Below, in pieces: positions 1-12,674 of a stretch of DNA of 64,000 nucleotides; position 1 is the first letter of the stretch; every line of letters begins with the position of its first letter. Where the stretch lies: assembly GCA_030068075.1 (NCBI GenBank), contig CM057836.1:69415788-69479787 (forward strand). Reading direction: 5' to 3'. The notes under the pieces are model-generated. The model was not told where the DNA came from and did not search any database. It saw nothing but the letters and a program-made list of their open reading frames with translations. The position numbers and the translations under genes are program-made. The stretch is from Paguma larvata (lineage: Eukaryota > Chordata > Mammalia > Carnivora > Viverridae).

Positions 1-950
1 CCACACGAAGAATGTTCCAAGCATCAAGATCCAATGGATTCTGTAACTCAATGCTCCCAACTGCTCAAAACAGTTAAACACTGCAGTTTGCTTCATGCAA
101 AGACCTTGCTTTCACCGTGCTGTCACTCTTGCCAAGTTTTTAATTGCCTTTTTTCCCTATTTTGGTAAAAGAGAGATTAACATTTTGTACTTTCCAGTGA
201 TTAGAATCCACTTTATTCTTGAAGATACTCCTTATTCTAACATAAACCCACAATTTCTCGTTTACGTAAACCCATAATTTCTATTATAATCCTGTGGGCC
301 ATCGAAACTCTTAGTTACTTCTACTGTTTGTTAAATCCTCTACCTTTGCGTAGTTTTCCTTTCATTTTGCTGCAGTAGCTTCTTAATTTTTATTTTTCTT
401 TTTCTTTTTAAGAAATGGGTACATAAGAAATAAACATTCCTAGATTTTAGAGATTTGAAAATATCTTTTTTGTCTTAAATTTATTGATATTTGTGTCGGG
501 CACAATTTATTGATAGTTATGATCATCGTAAAATTCTAGGTATAAGGTTTTTTTTTCCTGTCTACATGTTCAATTTGTGACTAAGAGGAAAGTCTCTCAG
601 GCAAGATTTCATTCTAAAGCTGAATGTACACAAGTTGTGGGAACTTGTGTAAGTTAAAGATTGAATCATATTTCCTTTTACTCAATCATTAAACAAGAAT
701 GTTTAACCCTTAGGGTAAAGTGAAGACTCAACAATCAAATATATCATACAATTGTTGCAAAGATTAAAACAACACATTTGAAGAATGTAGTAAATACTAG
801 ATAGTATTTCATTTTGTTCAGCACTCAACAGATCCTTTCGATCTGAACATTTTCTGTGCCTTTCCTAAGCTTTTTTTTTTTCTTTGATAATTTCTTCCCA
901 TGTGTTTCCGTAGCTTTTTATTCCCAGACCTTCTACTAAATAGATACGAT
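1..950. other. Single-copy AT-rich DNA, no gene seen
   Basis: This stretch has no plausible exon. Its open frames are short, start at random ATGs, and lack any recognisable domain. It carries several T-runs (for example near 548-558 and 869-881) and no repeat that I recognise with confidence. Confidence 0.6.
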
Positions 951-1920
951 TGTTTCAGGATTCATTCTCCACACTTTTTTTTTTCCAGACTGTGGGTTTT
1001 TCTTGTTTATTTTGGAATATTTCATTCATCATTGATAGAACACTTGTTTTGCTTGTTTTTTTGTCCATAAGTGTATTTTTCATTTTCAAAATCATTTTCT
1101 TGTTATTTAATACAATATAAGATGGCAGCTTGTTCTTATTTAGTTGGATAAAACTTGCTTAAAATTTCTCTGTGGATACTAATCAGAATTTTTTAAATGA
1201 AAATTCTTTTCCATGAATTAAATGTTTTTATCCATGTGGTTAGTTGTCTCACTTGTTTATCTTGGCTCTTTGTCCTATTTGTTTTGTTGGTTTTATTATT
1301 ATTATTATCATTATTATTATTTTATCAAATGTCAGGTTTCATTGGTTGTCTGTTAATGTCTAGGGTAAAGAACTATGTTGATTGATATAGGTAAATGGCT
1401 CTGGTTATCTCTCTATTTGGTTTGTCCATTCCTCCTACATCCCTTTCTTCTAAATAAGGGAACTTAGTATAGGCCCCAGGTAAGAAGCTAGGTCTATTGA
1501 GGAACAGGCTTCTCTTTGGGGGCTATAAGTAGAGGTGTAGAGAGAGGCATACTAATAGAGTAAAAAGTCTATTTTGGAAATGGAGCATTAGCATACTTCC
1601 CACTTGATCCCTCTGCTTTTCCTTTTTCTCTCTCATCCTACCACATTTCTGTCTTGAGTTGATTCTAACTATGCTTTGCTTTTCTCTAATGGTCATCCAC
1701 CATCCCTGGGGTTTTTGCCTTCCCTGGAATTTACCTACTTTTAACTTTATACCAAACATCCTACTGATACCTCCACATTGCAGGTAATGGTGATGGGGCC
1801 ACTATGACTGTTGTAAGTCTAGTGCCATATGATATCTTGATTCATAATAAAAAGAACCCGTTAGAGATGTTATTTGGTGTTCTTTCTGCTGGCTCAGAAC
1901 AAATGGAAAAGCTGTGGCAC
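951..1920 (-). repeat. Possible ancient LINE (HAL1/L1-like) relic
   Basis: The T-rich, pyrimidine-biased plus strand and several phrases around 1020-1240 and 1755-1910 resemble the reverse complement of an old half-L1/L1 element. There is no intact reading frame and no target-site duplication that I can find. It includes a (TTA)n tract at about 1293-1322. The family assignment is from memory of the general pattern and is weak; it could equally be single-copy DNA. Confidence 0.3.
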
Positions 1921-2164
1921 AGGTCAGATACAGATCAATGTTTTGAATGCTTTATGGTGTTCATCCTTTAAACAACCCAGAGCAAAACTGCATACTATCT
2001 TCCTATACATTTATTTTCCCCAAGCCCCGTATTTCAATGGTTCTGGACAACTATCGGATGTATAGAGCTTTTTTGTTAAGACTCTTACTGGCTTCTTGAA
2101 ATAAGGAATGGCTCCAAATTGTTTTCTCTTTTTGCAATTGCACATTCAGTTGCCACAGTGATTA

Positions 2165-2385
2165 GTATTATTATTTTTAACATTTATTTATTTCTTTTTG
2201 AGAGACATAGAGACAGAGCATGAGCAGGGGAGGGGCAGAGAGAGAGGGAGACACAGAATCGGAAGCAGGCTCCAGGCTCTGAGCTGTCAGCACAGAGCCT
2301 GATGCGGGGCTCGAACTCACAGACCGTAAGATCATGACCTGAGCTGAAGTCGGCCGCTCAACCGACTTAGCCACCCAGGCGCCCC
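2165..2385 (-). mobile_element. CAN SINE (felid SINEC, tRNA-Lys derived)
   Basis: Full-length minus-strand copy. On the plus strand it runs from the A-tail complement (TTTTTAACATTTATTTATT) through the CT-rich region to the tRNA-like head ending ...CCACCCAGGCGCCCC. The 13-bp target-site duplication GCCACAGTGATTA flanks it at 2152-2164 and 2386-2398. The polymerase III A/B-box part is at the right end. Low divergence from the felid form suggests a fairly recent insertion. The open frame across it is a by-product of the SINE. Confidence 0.95.
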
Positions 2386-2398
2386 GCCACAGTGATTA

Positions 2399-3059
2399 TT
2401 AGTGGAGTCTAGGAATTTGCCCCTGTACCTTGTCATCCTTCCTGTCCATGTTGTCCCAGTTTCCAGGACTGGGATTTTTCGTTGGATTACCTTGACCCTG
2501 AAACACATTCATGTCTGCTAATCAGCTCGCTGTGGATAAAACCTTTTGAATGAAAGTCACTGCCATCTAGTTTCTAGCCAACACTTTCCTCTAACCATTC
2601 CCATCAATGTCCCTTGTCCGTATCCTTTTGGGCTCCTGGACGTTTCCATTGCCACAACCACATATCAACTTGGATTTGGTGCTTGGACAGCACAGAAGGA
2701 ATGCTATCATTGGATTACTACCCAGGTCTTCTCCAATTCAGCCCTCCCTCTATTTCAGCCATCATTTTGCTGTTCCCCATGCCTTAGAACCCGAGACATA
2801 AATATTTCCATCACATCCCACTGTTTATCCGGGACTATTTTTAATTGTACAGATATATTTCTAAAATTATTCAATGGCATGGAAATGAGCATTTTCCCCT
2901 CAAGAATTACCAAGAAAGTGACACTCGGTGCTGACCATCATATGGATCCTTGAAGAAAAGCTTAATTCTGATCTGTACATTTCTAAAAAGAGAACTCTAT
3001 TGCAGAGAGAAGATCTCTAGCTAGCCAGCCTCACTGCAGAAAACACTTGCTATTGGGAA
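2399..3059. other. Single-copy DNA, no gene seen
   Basis: Two overlapping plus-strand open frames (135 and 64 codons) occupy 2546-2953. They contain no recognisable domain, have no splice or promoter context, and show runs of low-complexity Ser/Thr/Pro residues typical of chance frames. I do not call a gene here. Confidence 0.55.
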
Positions 3060-3225
3060 GTCAAACATATAATAATAGATCCAAAAGTGACCTTAATCAT
3101 CACCTAATCCAAACTTCTAATTTTATAAGCTGAGATCAGTGGTACTAAGAACCTGACTTAAAGATCTTAGTTTCTTAGTTACAAAGCCAGAATTAGAACC
3201 CAAATCTTCTCATTCATAACAATAT
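3060..3225 (+). repeat. Ancient short repeat, MIR/MER-type (unassigned)
   Basis: The phrase pattern 'ATCACCTAATCCAAACTTCT...TTTTATAAGCTGAGA...CAAAGCCAGAATTAGAACCCA' matches the common mammalian relic pattern in which 'catctagtccaacctcc' is followed by 'cagatgaggaaactgagg' and 'agagctgggattagaaccc'. The family name is not certain. Confidence 0.45.
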
Positions 3226-3289
3226 AATTATGTTTATAAATGTATATTATGGGTATATAATTATCATTTTTAACAAGAGTTATAAGCAT

Positions 3290-3440
3290 GAAGGTAGTTA
3301 ATATCCTTTGATCCCTTACTATAGGCCAGGGCTCAGACTATTACCTATCTAGCGTCTCATACGATCCTTAGAATAATTCCAATAATAGGTAGTATTGTCA
3401 CTCCCGTTTTACTGATAAGGACACTGGCAGTTTGTGCATT
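3290..3440 (+). repeat. MIR SINE fragment
   Basis: The segment follows the MIR core order: 'CTTACTATAGGCCAGGGCTC', then a 'CTCATACGATCCTTAGAATAA' region, then 'GGTAGTATTGTCACTCCCGTTTTACTGATAAGGA'-like text, broken here by substitutions. This is the plus orientation. It is strongly diverged, as expected for an element older than the placental radiation. Confidence 0.75.
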
Positions 3441-5955
3441 ACAATAATTGTAAGTAGCAACCATGGTCAAAACCTTAGTAAGAGATGGTCATAACTCAGA
3501 ATGAAAGTCTAGTTTCACTATCATAAATGGGGATGGGAGAACTAAAAGATAACAGCTATACAAGTTTGAAATTTATATTCTCATTTATGTTTGTCATTAC
3601 CACTCACTGGGCTGTCATGCCATGAGCTAAAAATGAGGCTGAAAAATGCCTTCAATGATCATATCTTGGTTTTATTTGGGTTAGATGAAGAGACAGAAGA
3701 CTTAGCTTACTGCTTAGCATTGCTAAGGCAGGGGATCTGGATATTCACATTCTTATTCACATTCCTGTTTATTTTCTTAACTTGAGTTCCCAAAGCCTCC
3801 TTCCCATGCTCCCCTCCCAAGACTCTTAGATCAGAAGGTTGATGATGAGGAAGATGCAAGATGCGAGACTAGGGATGAACACTGTTATAACCTGGAGTCT
3901 GGGGGCTAGGGAACACCACACTTCATCTTAGGGGGGCAGGGGAAGAGAGGGCTAAATTCAGTTATTGCAAAGAAATCAACAGATTGTCCCGACCACCTCC
4001 ATCGCCTTCCACGATTAACCTTCTCTTCATTTGGATGCTTTTTATCTGGCTTGACTATGTTTTTTCCTTTAAGTTGGCAGTCTGTGAGCATTTTGTGGGG
4101 AGAAGAGATAGGAGAGGAAATATGACTTGAAATATGGTTGTGGGTGTTTTTTAACAAGTTCTCTAAAAACCTTAAAAAAGACCTTTTAAAAAAATCTCTG
4201 TGAATTACCTTCTTTTGCTTCAAAAACATAGAATGTTCACTGTTCCACACTAGTTCATGATATACACCCTTTAGGGTAGAAAAGAATGATCTCATTTTAG
4301 GCACCCAACCAAAACAGAATAATTTATTTCTTTTAAAAGAAACTTCTACTACTAAAGTTAATCATATGAGAATACGTGGAAAATACACATTATTAACACA
4401 AGGATAGCAATTATTAGCTTTATTTTAAATAAAGCTTTATCTATGGCAATAGGTTTAGAGTAAAATCCTTCATAATTTCCAAATGACATCTTTAAGTTTT
4501 TCAAATACAATTTTTTTTTTACCTATCCTTTTACTTTTCTTCCCAGAATGCTGGGAAATTGTCATTTTGAAAGTCAATTCCAAAACATCTTCTAGTTGTA
4601 AACCATGAGTAAAACAGCAAGAACCCTTAAGTCGAGATTGAAGTATGGTGAAGAACCTCTGCTTTGGGTTTGGATTCTAAAATATCTGTATGGGATTCTA
4701 AACATGGTAAAGATCACCTGTCAAGGATCCACGTGCATTTATTTGAATCAGGCTATCATACCACTAGCTGCACCATGTACAGGCATGTTTAATGCCATCT
4801 TGGCATTCAGATGAAAGGTAGAGAGGTTCCTAATGCCTGCATCCACAATAAGGTGGGCTCATTTTTGCAAAACAGAAAATATGCTTTCGCAAAGTCAACA
4901 TATGGCTTCTTCATGATAGAGATATGCCTAAACATTGCAGAGAGCATAAGACAAAAGAATTTTGTAGATACAGTGGTAGAGTCAAGGATGAAAAGATGAT
5001 TTTGGGCTCACTCACTGCCTTTCCATTATTAGTCAAATTATTTGTTCTTAAACATGCATACATTAACTGAAAAATAGAAACAGTGTATCTTTTGAGTTGC
5101 AGAGTGACATCCTTATTTCTCCTGGAAATGTAAGAGAGAAATATGGAGTATATATGGCTCCTGATAAAATATGGCATTTTTGACACTCTCTTCTAGTACA
5201 TTATACAAATGTATAATTTGTATACGAACATAACTCATTATATAAATGAGTATAATAAACTCTCTTTGGGGTACCTTTTTAATTCAGGAGTTATCTGCTT
5301 TTCTCCAATAACTGAAGTCTGAACCATTGGTTTGGTTCTCTACCAACCATGATTAAATTTAAACTGTGATTCTGAATCCCCTGACCGTAGCTGATTATCC
5401 AAGTGGAGACAATCTAATTCTCTTTCCCAGAAATTGAGAAATGGGATTGAGCAAGGAGAGGTAGTTCATTTCTGAGTGTCACTGGCACTGAGTATGGAAA
5501 CTTAGGATGTATGGAATAGTCTAGATCTTTGTAAGAACAAGGAGAGACAGACAGAGACTTCCAGTTGTCCTCGTCCTACATAAGACCCAACTCTAGTTGG
5601 TCTTTATACTCCATCACAGGCTACTTTAATTTTAGAGTCCTTTTTCCTTTTTGCTTAGTCTGGCCTTTTGTCTGAATGAGAGACTTTTAATTAGTATGCA
5701 TAGCGTAATGTGATCCTATAAAGGTATTAGTTAAAATACCAAGATGGAGGAGAGAGAATGGTAAAGTTGGAAGCCTTCATGGACTGTCTTTTCCCTTTTT
5801 TCCTAGCTTATTGTATACTGCCTTCTAATTGTATCTAAGTCCCTTTCTGGAAACAGAGTTTCATGGTAGAAAAATGCCTTCTTGAATTTATTTTTATGAG
5901 TCTATCTAGCCCCACCCAGCAGTCCTAGAATTCCTAGGAGGTCAACTTGTGTTTG
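3441..5955. other. Single-copy AT-rich DNA, no gene seen
   Basis: No exon-like or repeat structure stands out. The minus-strand open frame at 3906-4304 (132 codons) has no recognisable domain. Two small back-to-back hairpins occur near 5201-5247 (arms ATTATAC/GTATAAT and CTCAT/ATGAG), which are unremarkable in sequence this AT-rich. Confidence 0.5.
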
Positions 5956-5964
5956 TTTATTATT

Positions 5965-6058
5965 TTATTTTAAGTTTTTATTTTCATTCCAGTTAACATA
6001 CAGTGTTATATTAGTTTCAGGCATGCAATATAGAGTAATTCGATAGTTCCACACTATT
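5965..6058 (-). mobile_element. Carnivore L1 3'-end fragment (severely 5'-truncated)
   Basis: The plus strand reads TTTTATTTTAAGTTTTTATT, then 'CCAGTTAACATACAGTG' and 'TATTAGTTTCAGGCATGCAA'. This is the reverse complement of the carnivore L1 3'UTR seen again at 39567-39679 and 61486-61624. About 90 bp remain. A TATTATTTTATTT/TATTATTGATTTT pair at the two ends may be the target-site duplication, but it is low-complexity. Confidence 0.75.
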
Positions 6059-7170
6059 ATTGATTTTAAAAATACTTTTCAAAATAATTTCCCATAATTC
6101 TGAGTGAGATGATTTCCATTTATCTCTCCTCCATTTCCTCCAGTGCCTTCCCCTGTCCCTCAGGTACAGAGTTAAGGAACGCAAAAACCCCCTTCATAGA
6201 AGGCACATTTCCCATGAAGAAGGAATGTCGGCCCTCATAAGGAGTATGTCATTGGAATTTATTGGTAAATGGTTGACCATTCTGGAGAAAGCCTCTTGCA
6301 ATTATATGGTTTAATAATCACTCTTGATAAATAATTTTTTTTAAAAAAGAAACTATTTTAAGGCTTGCCGAGCAAATCTCTAAAATGTGACAATTGAAGG
6401 ATCTGCGGTTTATTTCTGTATTGCAAAGACGGTCCCTTAATGCCCGATTTCTTTGTGAAATTGAATGTTCCTACACTTTCTTTTTCTGAAAGAAGGAATT
6501 ATCCTACAGTTTAAACAGAGAAGTTGCAGCACGGGTTCATCCTCTTGGTGGGAGAGAGACCCCGTATAAAATTCAGAAAATTCAGCAAAAGCAGCAGAAC
6601 AAATGGGATGTTGTATGAGTGACAGTGATCTCGGTTTCTTTCTAATATGAAAAGACAGCTGGGTTGAGGTACTTGGACCACCCACTGCTGGAAGAAAAAT
6701 GCTGGAATCCTCAATACCTTTGATTGGCTAGTTTGTGGAGGTGAGAATGTAGGGCTCACAGCATGCGCTAGAGAAATAAGTTAAATTTCATCTGCTCATC
6801 TCTTCCCACCCTTCGCCTACAGAAGATTTCTAATTGAAGTCTCTGCTAAGGAAATGTCAGCCTAATATCTACTTGAAACTTTATCTGGAAGTTTTTGTGG
6901 GGTTATTAGGCCTTTATTCATCCCTTTAAAAATGAGATACATTTTATAGTTTTGGTTGGTCTTATTTTCTGTTTGTTTTGTTCTTTTCTGTTTGCTTTGT
7001 ATCTATGACAGTAGTGGATTACAGTGGTGCTCCTTCCTAAAATGGATAGCTTCAGAAACTGAAAATGCTATGATGTGGTTATAGGGTAACTTCAAACTAT
7101 ACTTTCTTAGCCCTTTGTTCATTCTGTGCTCACTCCAGTGAATGGTACAAAATACCTCATCTTTAAAATA
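6059..7170. other. Single-copy DNA, no gene seen
   Basis: No repeat or exon is recognisable. The overlapping minus-strand frames at 6437-6759 share the same bases in two frames and show no domain. Confidence 0.5.
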
Positions 7171-7180
7171 AAGGATTATA

Positions 7181-7413
7181 CTTTTATTTTTTTTATTTTG
7201 TTAAAATTTTTTTTAATGTTTATTTACTTTTGAGAGAGAGAGACCATATGAGCAGTGGAGGGGCGGAGAAAGAGGGAGACACAGAATCCAAAGCAGGCTT
7301 CAGACTCTGAGGTGTCAGCACTGAGCCTGATGTGGGACTAGAACTCACGAACCACAGGATCGTGACCTAAACTGAAGTTGAACGCTTAACCAACTGAGCC
7401 ACCCAGGCACCCC
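7181..7413 (-). mobile_element. CAN SINE (felid SINEC)
   Basis: Minus-strand copy with the T-rich tail complement at the left and the tRNA-like head ending CCACCCAGGCACCCC at the right. A perfect 10-bp target-site duplication AAGGATTATA lies at 7171-7180 and 7414-7423. It has several substitutions relative to the copy at 2165 (for example the weakened GAACTCACGAACCACAGGAT region). Confidence 0.93.
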
Positions 7414-7423
7414 AAGGATTATA

Positions 7424-8546
7424 ATTTTAAATAAATAATTACATGTCTTTATTTTACAAGTATATCCTTTACCTCACAAAAATATTTTGCCACAAAATAT
7501 ATTGGCTACTGAAGGCTCAGGGAAACATACGTATAACCAGAGCATGAAACTCAAGACTACACTTGAGATTTTTGCCTTCGACCCTAACTTTTTCTAACTG
7601 CCAGTTACTTCTGAGCCTTTCATAAGAACACCATTTGGACCCATAACACCATTCTTGTCTGCCCCTTCAATTATTGCTTCTAGGCAGTTCTTTATCTTGG
7701 CAGCAATTTGCTCTACACAAAACCAGCACCTGATACTTCTTTTAAGGTGAAAACACAGACTGTTCACACAGTCTGTGAGGAAGAGGATGGTAGGAGGAGG
7801 ACAACTTCACACAGGTGGAGGATTCATTTTTACATACAAGTAATAAAGCTAAGAGCAGGAAAATAGCTGGCATCCCCCAGAGAGCAAGGCCTCAAACCAT
7901 CACTAAAGGTTGGACATGGCCTAATCCATTTCCTTCACATAAATAATATATTGAACATGAGCCAACCTGTGATACTTGTATTGCAATGAATGTTTCCTGA
8001 GAAATAATGCCTTAAAAAATGAAAGATAGATTAGTAGTGTATGGATATATATATATTCTCCTCTGTGAGGAAGCCTTGGTTTTGTCCTTTCTCTCCAGCA
8101 GCGCTATCTTTGCATTTCTCAGTCTGGGCTTGAATATTTGCTGTAACTTCCTTACTGGTCAAGTAGTTTGAGCATCCCATACCGTTAGCAGTGTGGACTG
8201 CTACAAAGCCTATTTGATCATGTCTGTCTCCCTGGATTATAACCACAGACTTTTTCTTTCTCTAGCACTTTCATAAAACCAGGGTGAGATCCTCAGATCA
8301 AAGGAGTTCAAAACTTGTTCCAGTCTGTCCCCAAAATGCAAAATTCTTGACTTCTCTCACCATACAGCTAATAGCAAAATATCCAAAGTCCAGTTTGCTT
8401 TCTTCTCAAGGTATTCATTCCCCTCCTGCTTAAAGCCTAGAGGTTCTTATACATACATCAAGTGATGGAAGAACGCACTATGGGATCAGTCCAATGCCAT
8501 TACACATTATGTGGTGAATGTATGACAGAGGTTCAAAACAAACTAA
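7424..8546. other. Single-copy DNA, no gene seen
   Basis: No gene or familiar repeat is recognised. It contains a perfect 10-bp inverted repeat with a 4-nt loop at 7754-7777. Confidence 0.5.
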
Positions 8547-9069
8547 TGTAGAGGAGGAAAAATAATTTTCTTTCTTATGAGTTCTTAGAGGAGACTTCTA
8601 TAATAAAAGACAGATTAGCAAGAGAAAAACAGGTTATTAACATGTTATTAACATACCTCCCAGGGGAATCTGAGTAACTTCCTTAGGTGGCTTAGAGTTC
8701 AAGCTTAAATACCATTTCAACAGAAGAAGGGTAGGGAGTTTTAGGACTCTTTGGGGTGAGTAAATGATTCTTAGGAAAAAATGAGTAGGCTCTTAGAAGA
8801 ATAGATGGGAGGTATGACAGTTTTTGACAAAGTTTGCCTCAGTGTAGACTCCTCTCCTGTGGTAAGAGTCGTCTTCTCTGGTTAACAAAATCCCTCTGGG
8901 AAGAAATTTAGAACAGTTGAGTTTGTTTTGGAAGATCTGTCTCTAGGCAGATAGGAGGAGTTCAGAGAAAGCCTCTTCCTCTATTAGCTGTTTTCGAAGT
9001 GACTACAACTGAAAATAATCAATACGCTGAAGGAGCATATTTGGGGATGGCATATTCTGCTACCCTTCA
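8547..9069 (+). mobile_element. Probable ERVL-type solo LTR (LTR33-like)
   Basis: A 523-bp block begins TGTAGAGGAGGAAAAATAAT and ends in ...GGCATATTCTGCTACCCTTCA, that is, TG...CA ends in plus orientation. The start and end phrases resemble an old mammalian ERVL LTR. There is no internal viral region on either side, so it would be a solo LTR. I could not find a clean 5-bp target duplication. The boundaries and name rest on recall. Confidence 0.45.
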
Positions 9070-9989
9070 CTAGCTTGACAACCTGTGTCCCAAGCAAAGA
9101 AATGGACTGAATCCCATTTTACATAGCAGTTACCTGTACTAAAACAGTGTGATCATCTATAATAACAAACATTATGGAGAAGGATACTTACTCTCCAGTA
9201 ATTTGCTTCATGGATAGTTGCCAGACAACCTTGCTGGAGACATTTGATTTAAACTCATTTGATCTCCTTGGCCTCTGGGAGATGCCATGGCAGAGAAAAT
9301 CAGTTATTGTAGACAAGTGCTCCTGCACCAAAATAGCTCAGGAATGGTGAGTCTTTCTGGTAGAACAGGAAGGGAAACAAGTTTCTTTTGCAAAAGGTTT
9401 GGAGTATTTGAAAGTGAGACACTCCCCCAGTAGGTAAGGCTGATCTTATAATTTTGGTCCAAAATTCAGTAGAGGAAGCAGGTTCTTTTTCTCCTGAGGT
9501 ATCACTGTGAAGGAGTCAAACTCCATTGTAACAGCAGCAGAGGGGACAATTACTTTCCAACAATGGGGTCAATTATAGACCCTCAATAAAGTACTATAGA
9601 TCTATAAAGTTATGTACTTGTCATGTACATTAACTTTTGGCATTCAAATCAATCTAAAGATGCTGCAAGGACTGAGTACATTACATTGTCCACCGTGTCA
9701 CAGAAGAACAATCACCAACCCAGTGATAAACCCCTTTTCAGAATGAAACCACCCTTTTCTCCCAGAAGTTTTAGGACTGTTTTCCCATTTGTTTACCCTT
9801 TGAAGCTTGGCAAACATCATTGACTCTAAAATGACAGCTAATCCCCATTTATTCTTTAGCAAAAATGGCTATATCTGTTTCTAAAGAAGACAACAAAAAC
9901 AAACCAAAGCAGAAAAAAAAAAACATAATAACACAAATGCAGCACAGAATAACTTTTAAGAGCTTGCCTCAACCTACATGTTGGCCTTT
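9070..9989. other. Single-copy DNA, no gene seen
   Basis: There is no recognisable repeat or exon. Short open frames at 9623-9823 and 9865-10143 have no domain, and the latter runs into the L2 relic. Confidence 0.5.
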
Positions 9990-10390
9990 AACTTTTATCA
10001 GCCCTACAGTTGAATTCTACTCTTCAATAATGGCATTAGCTGTAATTCCACAAACGGTTCTATTATTGTCAGAATTGCTCCTATTGCTACCTAGAATGCC
10101 CTCTGTAATTTCAACACCTGGTGACTTCTCACTTATTTTTTAGGAGCCTTATTCAAATCCCAGCCTTCACTGAGGACTAGGCAGATCTGCATATGCTTTC
10201 TAGTTCCTTCCACACTGCCTCTATCATTGTGTTACTGTTTTGTTGCACCTAATTAGCTACATATCTATAAATTCTATGTGATAAGAACTTTTCAGGGCAA
10301 GGAATGTGTCTAATTCATTTCTTTATGTCTGTTATCAATACATGCCTTGAACACAATGGATCTTTACAAAGAAATATTCATTTAGTCAAA
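9990..10390 (+). repeat. L2 (LINE2) 3'-region relic
   Basis: The order of phrases follows the L2 tail: 'AGAATGCCCTCTGTAATTTC', 'GGAGCCTTATTCAAATCCCAG', 'TTCCTTCCACACTGCCTC', 'ATGTGATAAGAACTTTTCAG', 'GGCAAGGAATGTGTCTAATTC' and finally 'CTTGAACACAATGGATCTTT'. It is heavily diverged, plus orientation, with approximate ends. Confidence 0.6.
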
Positions 10391-10564
10391 TACCTTTCAT
10401 TTGATTCAAAATGGTGGAAGTGGGATGGGGATACATTCAGGATAATTGATATTCTAATTAACCTAGCAATCTACATACAATAAAATTTATTATAATATTT
10501 ATCCAATAGCATATAATTATCTACATACAGGATTAAAAAGATTTGAAAAATAGCTTTACATTTT

Positions 10565-10772
10565 GTTTTTTAGAGTTTTTATTTATTTTTGAGAGAAAGA
10601 TAAAGAGAGTGCATGTGAGTGGGGGAGAGGCGGCAAGAGAAAGAATCCCAAGCAGGCTCCACACCACCAGTATGAAGCCCAGTGCAGGGCTCGAATTCAT
10701 AAACCATGAGACCATGACCTGAGCTGAAACCAAAAGTCAGAAGCTTAACCGGCTGAGTAACCCAGGTGCCCC
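10565..10772 (-). mobile_element. CAN SINE, older subtype
   Basis: Minus-strand copy flanked by the 13-bp direct repeat AGCTTTACATTTT at 10552-10564 and 10773-10785. The body has the GAGCCCAGTGCAGGGCTCGA-type region and a 'CCAAAAGTCAGAAGCTTAACC' segment, which belongs to the older SINE subfamily rather than the young felid form. Confidence 0.92.
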
Positions 10773-10785
10773 AGCTTTACATTTT

Positions 10786-12674
10786 ATTAATATCAAGTGT
10801 GTACTCCAGGATGCTGTGAGCCTTAGGTGAACACTTCCAGGCTATGTCTGGGAATAAAAACAAATAGGTACCATGGTTATTTATACCATATGCAGTGAGG
10901 ATAAATTCTAAGAGCATTATCACCATCATCTCCCTCATTTCTAGCTCCTCGGCTGCTGATTCCTTGTATTCTCTCTTTCTTGGGAAAACCATGTATTCTA
11001 AACTTACCACTTTTTCTTGGGAAGGAAAGCATAGCACACCCAGATCCACCTCCCCCCTGCTTCCAATGCATTTTCTCTCCTTTGGGGAAGAGAAGTAAAT
11101 TATCTGATGAGTTCGTTTGCCAGAAGAAAGTGGGGTTGTGTGGCACAGTCCCTGACAAATTATATCTGAGGCTGCATTCTGGTCTCTGAGATGCAGCAAG
11201 TGGACTAACCCTGAAAAGGTATCATGCTGTGGTCCCATGGATCCAGGAGTTGGTTGGGTCAGTCTGCCTAATTCATGAACAAAGCCTCAGTAAGGCCCTT
11301 TGGCTACATCTAGATACCTGTCTTCCATTCCAGGTCTAGTCCATAATAAAGTTTTTTTTTTTCTAATTGTTTGTTTTTAAGTCTCTGTCTGCCTCTTGGA
11401 TCTATCTTTCAATTGGCTTCGACTTCTACAAAGGGGAAAAAGATGTAATTCACAGACCTTTCTTTATCAAACAAACAATTATTCTGTAGAGTTCATAGTA
11501 AAGTAGTTTCCTTTGGTTTCTACTATTTTTTTTTCAGCATACTGTCTAAATCCATGTCATAAGAGAATGGACTCTGCTCTTTCTCTCAATTTAACCTGGC
11601 CCATTGGCCTTAAAACAAACTTTGTCATCGGGATTCCCTCTCCCGCAAGAAATACTTGGTTATTTGCAAATGTGACTGAAAAATTTACTTGTACATTCTC
11701 TATAAGACCAAATCTGCCTAAATCCTCTGGTAAGCTGCCCCAACATTAATCTGGTACTCCTACAAAAAATAATAATAAACATCTGTCAAAATTCTTAGAA
11801 ATATTCTGAATATTTGAATATGTTTAATTGATGGAAGTAAGAGATTCTTTTCATTATGTGACAGAGGGTAAGACAATTATTAATGAATGATTATGAACAA
11901 AACAATAAGGGTATAAATATTCTCAGCACCTTATAGAGAGGATGGTTATTATTTATCTTTTTTATCTTCATTTCCACATTTCTTGGCCAAACAAAATAGT
12001 CATTGGTGAGTCTCATAAGCATATTCCAGTCATGCAAAAACATTTCCTAAGTTTAGAGTCAGACTTTTGAATAAATTTTTATAGAGTGGATAGCCTAACC
12101 TAAATAATGTTAGCCTCCCACCTATAGCCACGGGGTGCCTTAAATAATCCTTAAAGTATAGCCTGTTTTTCTTTTATGGAAAAGACCTTGGTGTTTCACC
12201 AAATCAACTAATACATTCATCTCAATCTTATAAAACTTATTTCCTTATATCTACATGATGGTTTCTGGATTGCTAGCTTCTTAAATTTGTTTTTAAGTGC
12301 AGCTTCTCCTGTCTCATTTGCTCATGGAAACACCATGATCAGAAAGGCTGTTTTACCAGAATAGATTTACTGCCATTTCCCAAACAGTGAAAACTTCATT
12401 GAACATTTGGTGGTAGATAGAGACCGTGCACTTCCTTGGGGAAAAGTAAAGCCCTTGCATTCTCAGATTCTTTCAGAACTTAGGAACGTGTCTTCTCTCA
12501 GTTGCCCTGGTGATTTACTCAGTCATCTGTCATCACAAGTGGTCCTTGCTCTTCACCTTATTTCTTCTCCTTCCATTATTTATTGAGTCACTTTATTGTG
12601 ATGACACGAACACAAGATGGGTTTCAGAGGTCATGGATGACCATAGGATGAAGGGGATGAAAAAATTTGCTTTG
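10786..12674. other. Single-copy DNA, no gene seen
   Basis: Open frames on both strands overlap the same bases at 10777-11238 (153 codons on the minus strand, with competing plus- and minus-strand frames). None has a domain, and two-strand openness argues for chance. No repeat is recognised. Confidence 0.5.

Noticed and set aside
2546..2953. 135-codon plus-strand frame as a possible small gene
   Set aside because: It shares bases with a second open frame, shows no domain, and has no promoter, splice or polyadenylation context.
3906..4304. 132-codon minus-strand frame
   Set aside because: No recognisable domain, low-complexity Ser/His/Ile stretches and no gene context.
10777..11238. 153-codon minus-strand frame
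   Set aside because: Frames on both strands are open over the same bases and no domain is visible; chance is more likely.
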